A stretch of DNA of 64,000 nt from Nonomuraea basaltis (GTDB lineage: Bacteria > Actinomycetota > Actinomycetes > Streptosporangiales > Streptosporangiaceae), in assembly GCF_005893125.1 (NCBI RefSeq), contig NZ_VCJS01000027.1, positions 28,565 to 92,564 on the forward strand, read 5' to 3'. The notes below the pieces were generated by a model. It was given only the letters and a program-made list of their open reading frames with translations. It did no database searches and had not been told where the DNA came from. Each line of letters opens with the position of its first letter. Position 1 is the stretch's first letter. Of this stretch, positions 53,956 through 62,603 are shown one piece after another. A program made the translations under genes and the position numbers.

Positions 53956-54063
53956 ATGAAGGAGACCGAACGGCAGCCCACCTGGACGTTCCTGACCAAC
54001 CACGCCCGGGTGCTGCGCATCATCGCTGACAACCCGCACGCGCGGCCCAGTTATCTGGGGTAG
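53956..54063 (+). pseudogene. Truncated winged-helix (MarR/ArsR-like) regulator
   Basis: The frame starts MKETERQPTWTFLTNHARVL and continues RIIADNPHARP before the last four codons, SYLG and stop, which come from the terminal repeat of the MITE-like element at 54050. The sequence matches the first helix and turn of a common actinobacterial winged-helix regulator whose next residues should continue into the recognition helix. The element has thus cut the gene. Confidence 0.65.
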
Positions 54064-54245
54064 TGAGCCTCTTCCCGCAGGCCAAAGTGGGATGATCTTG
54101 TCAGGCACGTAAGGCAAGCAGGCCCGCCGGATGCGATCATTGCGAGGTGACCTACTTGCCTGACAACCCCAGATATTCCGTCAGGCAAGTCCCCAGAAGG
54201 CCACTTGCCTTACTTGCCTGCCGGTCCAGACGGACCCCAGATAAC
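54050..54245. mobile_element. 196-bp MITE-like element with perfect 12-bp terminal inverted repeats
   Basis: GTTATCTGGGGT (54050-54061) and ACCCCAGATAAC (54234-54245) are perfect terminal inverted repeats. Inside are AGGCACGTAAGGCAAG units at both ends in opposite orientation, and a central perfect dyad ACTTGCCTGAC (54154-54164) / GTCAGGCAAGT (54180-54190) whose loop has another ACCCCAGATA. The interior has no gene. I see no target-site duplication. It interrupts a winged-helix regulator gene. Confidence 0.65.
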
Positions 54246-54680
54246 GCCACCACCTTCGAGGCCGGCAACCCCCACTCGATCGCGCGCACGGAGTTCGCCA
54301 CGATGGCCCGAGCCGCCGACGAGTGCATCACCAAGGTTGTCGGCGACGCGCCAGCCGGCCCGCGCCAGCCGGCGCGGGCCGCACCCCGGCGGCCCCACCC
54401 CGAGCGCGGAAAGAGGCGAAGATTGCCAACCATGACGCCGACCGAGCCGAAAAGGTCGCATCGATCATCAGTCGGAGCATTGTGTCGCGACTCGCCGAAC
54501 TAGGGCGAAACATCGAGAAAGGGCTCAAAAATCTCAACCGATCAGACGGTGGCGTACTCGACGCAGAGATATATGCAAGTGACCTTAAGGAACAAAGCGT
54601 CATAGAGAGGATGCTTGCTCTGCAACTGACTGACGCTTTCCCGAAGTGGGGTGAGTCGGGCAGAGCGGGATGGAGTGGCG
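54246..54680 (+). other. Gene debris of lower GC content
   Basis: Two coding-like pieces lie in different frames: NATTFEAGNPHSIARTEFAT then MARAADECITKVVGDAP (about 54243-54350), and ANHDADRAEKVASIISRSIV, then SRLAELGRNIEKGLKNL (about 54422-54545). GC falls at 54500-54620, unlike the surroundings, which suggests foreign DNA. No complete gene is present and I cannot identify a family. Confidence 0.45.
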
Positions 54681-54975
54681 ATCCGGCGTCACACCGTGCT
54701 GGTCATGGCCGCCCTGGCCATCTGCGCGGCCAGCGCCGCGGCCGCTCGCCGCCGCACCGACACCCAAGCCGCGCCCCCACCGGGCCCGACCAGGGACCCC
54801 GGCATGATCCAGCTGACCGTCGCCGAGATCAAGTGCCTGGTCAACGCCACAACCACCCACACGCCATCGCCGGAACACACCGCCCACTGGTCAATCTGGC
54901 GACGCCGTCACCAAGCGCGCCCGATGGTTCCATCGCCGTGCCCGCCTGGCCACCGAATACACCCAGCTCGGCTAA
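54681..54975 (+). pseudogene. C-terminal remnant of an IS701-like transposase
   Basis: IRRHTVLVMAALAICAASAA is followed by IQLTVAEIKCLVNATTTHTP and HWSIWRRRHQAR, then, after a one-base frameshift near 54925, ARWFHRRARLATEYTQLG and a stop at 54975. The order of a hydrophobic helix, an L-T-V-x-E-I segment and the W-x-x-WRRRHQAxAR end is that of actinobacterial IS701/IS4-group transposases. The catalytic part is missing. Confidence 0.65.
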
Positions 54976-55040
54976 CGAATGGCGGCTGCCGTACCAGGAG
55001 ACCAGGTGAGAGGCGGTCGGGAAGACGCTCATGTCCGGTT

Positions 55041-55067
55041 GCCACTGATCAATTCGTAATCAGTGGC
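55041..55067. repeat. Perfect 9-bp hairpin
   Basis: GCCACTGAT (55041-55049) and ATCAGTGGC (55059-55067) flank CAATTCGTA. It lies after the transposase remnant and could be part of an insertion-sequence end or a terminator. The flanking region 54976-55195 holds no gene I can support. Confidence 0.5.
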
Positions 55068-55195
55068 CTGATATCGCTGCTCAGCGCCGTGCTGAAATGG
55101 ACGCTCAGCGCAAAAGGATTGACATGCATTCCGTCCGCGATATGACTTACTGCTGTCAAGGTGATTGAAGTCGATTAGCCTGCGTCATAGGAAGG

Positions 55196-55731
55196 ATGGG
55201 TAGTGCTTGGCGGCCCCTGAATAGGGCAGGTATCAATCCCGCCATAACACCTCGGCCGGAACGTATCCCAGCTGGTGGAACACCTGTCTACCTACTCCCT
55301 GACTTCGCCGACGACAATGCCGACCAGTACGTCCAGACCTGGGACTTCGATCCCACCCTGGGAGAGAACGCCACCTGGGCCAAGTGGATGCTCTGGCACA
55401 TCGAGGCCAACTCCGACGGCACCTACGCCATCCGGAGCAATCCCACCCGGCGTTATCTCACCGACCCCGGCGGCGCCACGATGACCATGATCAAGCTAGC
55501 CGCCAGCGGGCGCGACGACCAGCGGTGGAACATCATCCCCGTCGTCAACGCGTGGGCTCCCCATGTCTACCTCGTCAGTCCGGCAACCAGGCCAGAATAT
55601 GCTTGACCAATTTGGGCAACTCCGTTGCCAGGGACTCATACGTCACCATCAGGCGCATGTGGGCAGGGCCTGCCCCCTCCTTCTACTGGAGTATCGTGCC
55701 CGCTCCCGATGATCTCAGAAAGCTCGCCTAG
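55196..55731 (+). pseudogene. Frameshifted lectin-like (beta-trefoil) protein gene
   Basis: The first frame reads YVQTWDFDPTLGENATWAKW, then MLWHIEANSDGTYAIRSNPT and ASGRDDQRWNII, the repeating strand and Q-x-W pattern of ricin/fascin-like lectins. After a frameshift near 55600 the other frame continues LTNLGNSVARDSYVTIRRMW and ends FYWSIVPAPDDLRKLA. The second part restores the expected domain end, so this is one broken gene. No signal peptide is seen. Confidence 0.55.
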
Positions 55732-55833
55732 CCACTCTTTTCCAAGAGCGCCGCCGACCGTCGCGAGATCAAGCCGGTCGTTCCGTTGAACTCCTCATCG
55801 GCTCAGCGGCCTCGGCGGTCGGCTCGTCCCGGT

Positions 55834-56440
55834 TCAGGCGACCGAGATGGTCCTCAAGTAGTCGACCACTGCGTCGCCTGACCGGGTCCGTACGGCCACA
55901 TAGCCGTCCGGCCGGACGAGAACGAGCGTGCCCCTGCTGGCGCCGTAGCGCTTGCTCGGGGGCCTGGTTCCAGCTGGTAGACGCGGATGTCGTCGCCGTG
56001 GAGTCTGTCCAGGCGCTCGGCCAGACCTGGCACCACCGCGCCGAACTGGAGCAGCGTGAAGTGGGGGCCGCGGAAGAGGTCGAACAGCCGCGACTGCTCG
56101 CCGGTCACTGGGTGCCGGCACGGCGAGTCGGGCGCCCGGTCGCCGGGACGGACCTTGCCCTTGTCGCCGACCGACAGCTCGGAGTTGCGGTAGTTCACGC
56201 TGAGCTGGGAGGTCTTGCTCACGATCGCCTTGGTCGCCACGGGGCTGCGCATCAGCGGCAGGATGATCTAGTCGCGCAGGAAGGTCATCATCGGTCTCCG
56301 ACACCAGCCCGGGGAAGGTGATCCCGGCGGCCTCGCGCACGGCGCCACCGCCGCCGTCGCAGCCTACGAGGTAGGGGGCGTGGATCACCTCACCTGTGGC
56401 GAGCTGCGCGACGACCTGGCGGTCGGACTGCATTTGTAGC
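55834..56440 (-). pseudogene. Decayed FAD aromatic monooxygenase gene
   Basis: The minus strand keeps pieces of a PHBH-type hydroxylase with thioredoxin-like C-terminus. LATGEVIHAPYLVGCDGGGG is the DG motif; an in-frame TAG breaks FLRD*IILPLM; VGDKGKVRPGDRAPDSPCRH and DGYVAVRTRSGDAVVDYLRT are the C-terminal domain. The first half of the protein and the region with the GD motif are deleted, and the frame shifts at least twice. It was divergent from the TetR gene at 56613 and probably its target. Confidence 0.7.
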
Positions 56441-56525
56441 GGTTTTGTTACTGATATGCATGCGCCCACCGGCGGGCCGTACATCGCAGACGCTCATTCT
56501 CGGAAGGGCGTGATTGCCCCTGCGG

Positions 56526-56566
56526 TATGGTGGGCATGAGCCCACCATAGTGGGCGCCTGCCCACT
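56526..56566. promoter_or_regulatory. Tandem TetR-type operators
   Basis: TATGGTGGGC (56526-56535) and GCCCACCATA (56540-56549) form a perfect dyad around ATGA. AGTGGGC (56549-56555) and GCCCACT (56560-56566) form a second around GCCT. Both share GTGGGC-N4-GCCCAC with centres 20 bp apart, two helical turns. They lie between the TetR gene and the dead monooxygenase gene. Confidence 0.75.
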
Positions 56567-56612
56567 CGACAACCGGGTAGCGATTCGCGGTGAGCGTAAG
56601 GAGGGACGCGCG

Positions 56613-57215
56613 GTGCCGACCGGAGTGCACATCCGCGACCCGCGCCAGCAACTGTTCGACGCCGCCGAGCGCGTCCTGCTCCAGGACGGGCCGAACGCGC
56701 TGACCAGCCGCGCGGTCACCATCGAGGCAGGCGTCGCCAAGGGCGTTCTGCACCGGCACTTCGCCGACTTCGACGCCTTTCTCGCCGAGCTCGTGCTCGA
56801 CCGCATCGCCCGGATCGACGACCAGGCCGCCGCCCTGCGCGAGTCCGCCGGGGCCGGCACCGTCGCCGGCAATCTCACCGGCGCGCTGGTAGACCTGTTC
56901 GACTCGGTCGCGGTGGCGATCGTCAGTCTCGTCATCTTCCGGGACGAGCTGCGCACCCGGCTGCGCCAAGCCAGGCCGGCCCACGGCATCCCGGTCCTGA
57001 CGCAAGCTGCGGCCATGATGGCTTCCTACCTCAACGACGAGTGCGAAATGGGCCGCATCGCGGCCGACGCCGACGTCGACGCGCTGGCGCTCACCCTGAT
57101 CGGGGCCGGGCACCTGCTGTTCGCCGGTCGGGAAGGCACCCCACCGGAGATCGGAGCCGTCGACAAGGTCGTGACCACGGTCATCGCCGACGTCGTGCAA
57201 AGACGGCTGCTATGA
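56613..57215 (+). CDS. TetR-family transcriptional regulator
   Basis: A 200-aa repressor. The N-terminal helix-turn-helix is ALTSRAVTIEAGVAKGVLHR, then HFADFDAFLAEL, and the helical ligand domain follows. GTG 56613 is chosen because AAGGAGGG at 56598-56605 lies 7 bp upstream; the longer frame to 56514 would run through the tandem operators. It probably represses itself and, formerly, the divergent monooxygenase. Confidence 0.9.
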   Translation: MPTGVHIRDPRQQLFDAAERVLLQDGPNALTSRAVTIEAGVAKGVLHRHFADFDAFLAELVLDRIARIDDQAAALRESAGAGTVAGNLTGALVDLFDSVAVAIVSLVIFRDELRTRLRQARPAHGIPVLTQAAAMMASYLNDECEMGRIAADADVDALALTLIGAGHLLFAGREGTPPEIGAVDKVVTTVIADVVQRRLL

Positions 57216-57407
57216 ACAGCCCAGCCGCAACCGCTCGATGGAGTGTCGCCTTCAAGGCCGGGAGCCTCTCCTGTGCGCGCGGGTCGGTGGTGTTCTGATC
57301 AAGCGGTCGGCTTGAGCCCGGACGGACGCCGGGGTAGGCCCTCGCAAAATCTGCCCCATGTGCGAGCCCGATGTCCGCCATGGGTTCCGGAGATCGGCAT
57401 GTGGCCG

Positions 57408-57470
57408 CAACATATGCGTTGACCAGGCATATTGTTCCGATGCCCGGCGCTCGCCATGGGGCATATGTTG
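57408..57470. promoter_or_regulatory. CATATG-containing inverted repeat in front of the LuxR-type gene
   Basis: CAACATATGC (57408-57417) and GCATATGTTG (57461-57470) are perfect complements with a 43-bp gap, about five turns centre to centre. TTGACC lies between them at 57419-57424. They could be paired sites of a looping regulator or of the LuxR-type protein itself. Confidence 0.4.
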
Positions 57471-57529
57471 GGTACATCGGCTCTGTCCGCGTACGGCGGC
57501 CTACTCGCCAGAGCCGATGCGAGGTACCG

Positions 57530-59878
57530 ATGACCAATGCCACGATGCGCGCCTTGGCGCACACGGATACCGACGGGCTGCCCGCCGAGGTGACCAGTTT
57601 CATCGGGCGCCGGCAGGAAGTAGCGGCCGTCAAGCGCCTGCTGGGTGATGCCCGCATGGTGACCCTCACCGGGCCCGGCGGCGTCGGCAAGTCCCGGCTG
57701 GCCCTGCGCGTCGCCGCCGACCTGCGGCGGGCCTTCCCCGACGGGATCTGGCTGGTCGAACTCACCGAACTGGACAACCCGGCGCTGCTGTCCCAGGCCG
57801 TGGTCGCCGCGCTGAAGATCAAGGATCACTCCGCCCGGCCGCCCATCCAGGTGCTCACAGAGCATCTGCGCAAACAGCGGGCGCTGGTCGTCCTGGACAA
57901 TTGCGAGCACGTACTCAACGAGGCCGCCATGATGGCCCAGACCCTGCTGTACTCCGCCCCGGAGCTGCGTATCCTGGCCACCAGCCGGCAGCTGCTGGGA
58001 ATCGCCAGCGAGCAGGGGTTCGCCGTGCCGACTCTGCCCGGGTCTGACTCTCAGCATGGCGCACCGTACCCCGTGTCTGACGCGGCCCGGCTCTTCGCCG
58101 ACCGGGCCAAGGCCGTCCTGCCCGATTTCACCCTTACGGATGAGAACCAGGACATCGTCGAGCGGATCTGCCGCCGCCTGGACGGCCTGCCGCTCGCCAT
58201 CGAGCTCGCCGCCGCGCGGCTGCGCGCGCTCTCGGTCCGCCAGCTGCTCGACCGGCTGGACGATCGCTTCCGGCTGCTCACCGCGAGATCGAGTGCCACC
58301 GTGCCGCGCCACCGGACGCTGCGCGCGCTGATCGACTGGAGTCACGAGCTGTGCACCGAACACGAGCGCCTGCTGTGGGCACGCATCTCGGTGTTCACCG
58401 GCAGCCTGGATCTGGAAGCGGCGGAAGCGGTCTGTGCCGGGGACGGCCTCGCCCGCGACGAGATCGTGGACCTTGTGGTCGGCCTGACGGAGAAGTCCGT
58501 CCTGATCCGGGAGGACCATCCGTACGGAGTGCGATACCGGCTGCTGGACACGATCCGGCAGTACGGGCGGGAGCGGCTGATCGCCTCCGGGCAGGAGCAG
58601 CAGCTCAAACGCCGGTATCGCGACTACTACCGGCGGCTGGCGCGCGAGGCGCGGGCGCAGCTGGTCGGCCCCGCGCAGGTCAAGCTGCTGACCCGGCTGC
58701 GGGTCGAGCATCCCAATCTGCGCAAAGCTCTGGGATACTGCCACGCCGAGCACGCCGGGCTCTGCATCGACATGGCCAGCGACCTGCTCTACCACTGGAT
58801 CATCGGCAGCCACCTGGGCGAAGGACGCGACTGGCTCGAACGGGGACTCGCGGACACCGCCGGTCTGTCCGAGGTCAGGGCTCGGGCGTTGTGGGCATGC
58901 GGCCGGCTCGCCATCCTGCAGGGTGATCTGGCCTCGGCCGGCGAGTTGCTCGCCGAGAGCAGAGCACTCGGTGAGCAACTCGGGCTCGAACCGGTCCTCG
59001 GCTACGTCGCGCAGTACTCCGGCATGATCGCCATGGAGGAGGGAGACACCGCATCGGCCATCGGCTGCTTCCAGGAAGCACTTGCCCGTCATCGCGGCGT
59101 CCGAGACCCGGCGGGCGAGGTCCAAGCGTTGATCTGGCTCGCCTTCGCGCACTCCGTCCTCGGCGACGCAGAACGCGCCGTCGTCGCCGCCGAGGAGGGC
59201 ATCGCCGTCTGCGACGCTCATGGCGAGAGCTGGCACAAGTCGTACGCGATGACGGCGCTCGGCGTCGAGCTCTGGCGCCAAGGCGACACGCGGCGCGCCA
59301 CCGCCCTGGAACAGGAGAGCCTGCGCGTCTTCCGCGAGCTGGACGACTCGGTCGGGGTCGGGGTCAACATCGACGCGCTGGCCTGGATCGCCGCCTCGGA
59401 AAGGGATTTCGCGCGGGCCGGCGAACTGCTGGGCGTTCTGCGTGACCTCTGGGAGTCGATCGGCGCGCCACTCCTGGGAATCGGCCATCTCATCGGATAC
59501 CACGACGAATGCGAGGCCCGTACCCGTCGCGCCCTGGGCGAGCAGGCCTATCAGACCGCCGTCAAGCGAGGCGCCGGTCTCTCCCGTGAGCAGGCGGTCG
59601 CCTACGCCCTCATGGAGGAGGCGCCGTCTCGCGGCCGGTCCGGCGAGACCGGTGGGCCCTCGCCCCTCACCCGACGGGAGATGGAGATCGCCCGCCTTAT
59701 CGCCCAGGGAATGAGCAACAAGGAGATCGCGGCGACCCTGGTGATCGCTCAGCGCACCGCCGAAGGCCACACCCAGCACATCCTGCGCAAACTCGGCTTC
59801 AACTCCCGGGCCGAGATCGCCGGCTGGGTCGTCGAGCAGACCCGCCTCGCCGGCGAGGAGCCTCCCGGTGGGTCATGA
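57530..59878 (+). CDS. ATPase/TPR/LuxR-type transcriptional regulator
   Basis: A 782-aa regulator. It has an NB-ARC/AAA-like ATPase with Walker A TGPGGVGKS at 47-55, Walker B ALVVLDNCEHV and the sensor ILATSRQLLGI. Helical TPR-like repeats fill about 400-690. The C-terminal LuxR helix-turn-helix is SPLTRREMEIARLIAQGMSN, then KEIAATLVIAQRTAEGHTQH (about 712-755). ATG 57530 gives MTNATMRAL and starts just before the GLPAEVTSFIGRRQE motif usual in this family; the frame to 57371 has no support. Ligand and targets are unknown. Confidence 0.9.
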   Translation: MTNATMRALAHTDTDGLPAEVTSFIGRRQEVAAVKRLLGDARMVTLTGPGGVGKSRLALRVAADLRRAFPDGIWLVELTELDNPALLSQAVVAALKIKDHSARPPIQVLTEHLRKQRALVVLDNCEHVLNEAAMMAQTLLYSAPELRILATSRQLLGIASEQGFAVPTLPGSDSQHGAPYPVSDAARLFADRAKAVLPDFTLTDENQDIVERICRRLDGLPLAIELAAARLRALSVRQLLDRLDDRFRLLTARSSATVPRHRTLRALIDWSHELCTEHERLLWARISVFTGSLDLEAAEAVCAGDGLARDEIVDLVVGLTEKSVLIREDHPYGVRYRLLDTIRQYGRERLIASGQEQQLKRRYRDYYRRLAREARAQLVGPAQVKLLTRLRVEHPNLRKALGYCHAEHAGLCIDMASDLLYHWIIGSHLGEGRDWLERGLADTAGLSEVRARALWACGRLAILQGDLASAGELLAESRALGEQLGLEPVLGYVAQYSGMIAMEEGDTASAIGCFQEALARHRGVRDPAGEVQALIWLAFAHSVLGDAERAVVAAEEGIAVCDAHGESWHKSYAMTALGVELWRQGDTRRATALEQESLRVFRELDDSVGVGVNIDALAWIAASERDFARAGELLGVLRDLWESIGAPLLGIGHLIGYHDECEARTRRALGEQAYQTAVKRGAGLSREQAVAYALMEEAPSRGRSGETGGPSPLTRREMEIARLIAQGMSNKEIAATLVIAQRTAEGHTQHILRKLGFNSRAEIAGWVVEQTRLAGEEPPGGS

Positions 59879-60033
59879 ACATGCCGCGAACGACACGATC
59901 TGGAATGTCCCGGCCGCCGAGCGGAGTCCTCATGCCGACATCCGGGCAGCGGATGCGCTGGGCCATCGGCGCGGCGCTGCGACGGCCCGCGTTCGTGGCT
60001 GACGGCCCGCCGACGGCCCAGGAGATCAACTAG
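59875..60033 (+). CDS. Possible small ORF overlapping the LuxR-type stop codon
   Basis: ATG 59875 overlaps the TGA of the preceding gene and reads MNMPRTTRSGMSRPPSGVLM, ending GPPTAQEIN at 60031 (52 aa). The overlap would allow coupled translation. The composition is unremarkable and no family is recognised, so it may be chance. Confidence 0.2.
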   Translation: MNMPRTTRSGMSRPPSGVLMPTSGQRMRWAIGAALRRPAFVADGPPTAQEIN

Positions 60034-60045
60034 CGGCGGCGGCGA

Positions 60046-61893
60046 TCATCGCACATAGATGTCCGGCCTGGGCGGCGTGGGCATGCGGTCGCCGATGAAG
60101 AAGCTCGTGTGTGGTGGCTGGTTGTAGGCGGTGTTCTGCCAGGCGATGGACGCCCGGTAGAGCGGGTCGTGCATCAGCGTGTAGATGCGGCGGTCGGTCG
60201 GCGTGGTGGTGGAGTAGATGCGCAGCGCGCGGTTGTCGCTGGTGGGCCAGATGACCTCCTCGCGCCAGTCGCCGAACAGGTCTCCCGACAGCGACGGGGT
60301 CGCCTTGGTGCCGTTGTTGGAGTGCACGCCCGACGCGGTCAGCAGGCGGATGTCGGAGCTGGTGCCGTACTTGTCGATCCTGGTCTGGTCGAGCAGCTCT
60401 CTGAGGGGGTCGGCGTCCCACCAGGAGAGGAAGTTGACCGAGGACGGCTCGCGGCCCGCCGTGTTGCCGGTGACGCTGCGCAGGCTCGTGTCCGTGGCGG
60501 ACCAGAACTCGGCGGCGATCCTGACGGCCGAGATGTCGCCGGCCACGCCGCGGCCGTTGTCGGATCCGGACGCCGTCTGCCAGAGGATCTGGCCGTTGCG
60601 CGGGTCGATGTACAGGGAGCCGGGCTGGCTGGTGGACTCGCTGACCTTGAAGTACTCCAGGCCGGCCCGGGCCGGGTCGAAGTCGCCCAGGTGCTGGGCG
60701 TCGCCGTGGCCGGTGCGGGTGGTCCACATGCCGGTGCCGTTGTCGTTCACGGCCATCGCGCCGTAGACGATCTCGTCGCGGCCGTCCGCGTCGACGTCGC
60801 CGACGGACAGGCTGTGGCTGCCCTGGCCGGTCCACTGCGAGCCCGCCGAGTTGCTGTCGAAGGTCCACCGTTTGGTGAGCGTGCCGTTGCGGAAGTCCCA
60901 GGCGGCGATCACGGAGCGGGTGTAGTAGCCGCGGGCCATGATCAGCGATGGGCGCTCGCCGTCCAGGTACGCCGTGCCGGCCAGGAAGCGGTCCACCCGG
61001 TTGCCGTAGTTGTCGCCCCAGGAGGAGACCGTGCCGCGGGGCGGGTCGTAGTTGACCGTGGACATGGCGGCGCCGGTCAGGCCGTTGAACATGGTCAGGT
61101 ACTCGGGGCCGGCCAGGATGTAGCCGCCGGAGTTGCGGTGGTCGGCGCTCGCGTTGCCGATCACGGTGCCGGCGCCGTCCCTGGTGCCGTCGGCGGTCTT
61201 CATCGCGACCTCGGCCCGGCCGTCGCCGTCGTAGTCGTAGACCTGGAACTGGGTGTAGTGGGCGCCGGCGCGGATGTTGCGGCCCAGGTCGATGCGCCAC
61301 AGCCGGGTGCCGTTGAGCCGGTAGGCGTCCATGTAGACGTTGCCGGTGTAGCCGGACTGGGAGTTGTCCTTGGCGTTGGACGGATCCCATTTGAGCACGA
61401 TCTCGTACTGGCCGTCGCCGTCCATATCGCCCACGCTGGCGTCGTTGGCGTTGTAGGTGTACGCGACCCCGTCCGGGGTGGTGCCGCCCGGCGGAGGCTG
61501 GATCGGCACGTCGAGGTACGGGCCGCCGGTGAAGCGGAGCGAGGCGGGTGAGGCGGGTGAGGCGGGCTGCTCGACGCCGCCGATCACCGCCCTGACCGTG
61601 TACGAGGCGTCGGCCGCGGCGCCGTTGTCGAGGTGGTTGGTCGAGGTGGTGAGCCCGGTGGCGATCCTGGTGGAGCCGCGGTACAGGTTGAAGGAGACGC
61701 CGTCGGGGTCGGTGCCGAGCAGCCGCCAGGAGACGAGGTTGCCCGAGCCGGACCGTACGCTGATCAGCCCGCGATCCAGGTCCTCCATCTGCTTCGTGGG
61801 CGGGGCCGCCTGGGCGGGCGCGCCGGTGATCGTGGTCGTCATGGCCGTGGCCAGGGCGAGTACGGCGGCCGCGCCGGCCTTTCGTAACCGCAT
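60046..61893 (-). CDS. Secreted PL11 rhamnogalacturonan lyase
   Basis: Cleaves the rhamnogalacturonan I backbone of pectin by beta-elimination. The 615-aa protein has a signal peptide ending APAQA near residue 29, an N-terminal beta domain with MEDLDRGLISVRSGSGNLVS, and the eight-bladed propeller of YesW/YesX. Calcium-type D-x-D-x-D-G repeats are visible in VGDMDGDGQYEIV, VYDYDGDGRAEVA and VGDVDADGRDEIV. The end IAWQNTAYNQPPHTSFFIGD is diagnostic of PL11. ATG 61893 has AAAGGA upstream. LacI-type sites lie upstream. Confidence 0.94.
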   Translation of the reverse strand: MRLRKAGAAAVLALATAMTTTITGAPAQAAPPTKQMEDLDRGLISVRSGSGNLVSWRLLGTDPDGVSFNLYRGSTRIATGLTTSTNHLDNGAAADASYTVRAVIGGVEQPASPASPASLRFTGGPYLDVPIQPPPGGTTPDGVAYTYNANDASVGDMDGDGQYEIVLKWDPSNAKDNSQSGYTGNVYMDAYRLNGTRLWRIDLGRNIRAGAHYTQFQVYDYDGDGRAEVAMKTADGTRDGAGTVIGNASADHRNSGGYILAGPEYLTMFNGLTGAAMSTVNYDPPRGTVSSWGDNYGNRVDRFLAGTAYLDGERPSLIMARGYYTRSVIAAWDFRNGTLTKRWTFDSNSAGSQWTGQGSHSLSVGDVDADGRDEIVYGAMAVNDNGTGMWTTRTGHGDAQHLGDFDPARAGLEYFKVSESTSQPGSLYIDPRNGQILWQTASGSDNGRGVAGDISAVRIAAEFWSATDTSLRSVTGNTAGREPSSVNFLSWWDADPLRELLDQTRIDKYGTSSDIRLLTASGVHSNNGTKATPSLSGDLFGDWREEVIWPTSDNRALRIYSTTTPTDRRIYTLMHDPLYRASIAWQNTAYNQPPHTSFFIGDRMPTPPRPDIYVR

Positions 61894-61942
61894 TGCGGGG
61901 TCCTTTCCGGGGTGTTGTCGAAATGCGTTGCAACAAAGCTTC

Positions 61943-62010
61943 GGTAAGCGCTTTCCCGATGGGCAAAAAGAAAGTTTCATGGCGGCGGAGGGACACCCGT
62001 TAGCGTTAAC
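61943..62010 (-). promoter_or_regulatory. LacI-type and GAAAGTTTC sites upstream of the lyase
   Basis: GGTAAGCGCTTTCC (61943-61956) and GTTAGCGTTAAC (61999-62010) resemble AGCGCT-centred LacI operators, and GAAAGTTTC lies at 61970-61978. All are within 120 bp of the lyase start. The remaining bases to 62270 hold no supported gene. Confidence 0.5.
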
Positions 62011-62270
62011 ATAGTTGTGCTGGTAATGCGGTGGCCGGAAATGTGTGCCGGACCTGCGGGAACGTTCACCTGGCCTCCTCATCGGCAGCGGGTGTGCGGC
62101 CGCCGGGTCTCGGCGTATTAAAGCCTCCTCCATCCGGGGCCGCAAGCGTCTTCGGTCATCTCGCTTATCGGCGGTTAACGCCTGCGCCTTACTCGGTGCT
62201 TGACAGGGGGCGGCCGCACGCCTTTGCCGGGGGAAATGGTCGTCGGCGGGGTTGCCTTGACGCCGGTGGC

Positions 62271-62588
62271 TTCGACGGGGAGTTCTTCTCGTTCGACGAG
62301 CTGTGCAGTTTTCCCAAGCCGTACGGGGTCGCGCACCTGCCGATCCACGTCGGCGGGTCCAGCCGGGCGGCCGCCGTCGAGGCCGGTCGCAGGCCGGAGG
62401 CGCTGGAGTACACGCGGTGGGGGTCGATCGACATGACCGTGGAGGACGTGGAGGCGCTGGCCGCGCAGGGTGTGACCCGGATCGTCGTGAGTCCCGCCGC
62501 CGCGGAGCCGGAGGCGCAACTCGATGAGCTGTCGGCGTTCGCGGAGCGGTTCGCCCTGCTCGATGCCGCCGCGGCCGGGGTGATGTGA
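62271..62588 (+). pseudogene. C-terminal fragment of an F420-dependent LLM oxidoreductase
   Basis: From FDGEFFSFDELCSFPKPYG the frame follows the C-terminal third of a luciferase-like F420 oxidoreductase, with LPIHVGGSSRAAAVEAGRRP near the middle and EDVEALAAQGVTRIVVSP at the end. The N-terminal two thirds, with the F420 site, are absent; the upstream frame (from 62031) looks random. It is convergent with the next gene. Confidence 0.6.
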
Positions 62589-62603
62589 CAGGTGCGGGCG
62601 GGA

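Noticed and set aside
54050..54245. Target-site duplication around the MITE-like element
   Set aside because: Flanking bases (GGCCCA on the left, GCCACC on the right) do not repeat, so no duplication can be claimed.
55000..55045. Sequence resembling domain V of a group II intron (GGTCGGGAAGACGCTCATGT)
   Set aside because: The AGC triad and bulge positions do not fit the consensus and no reverse transcriptase or domain VI is present.
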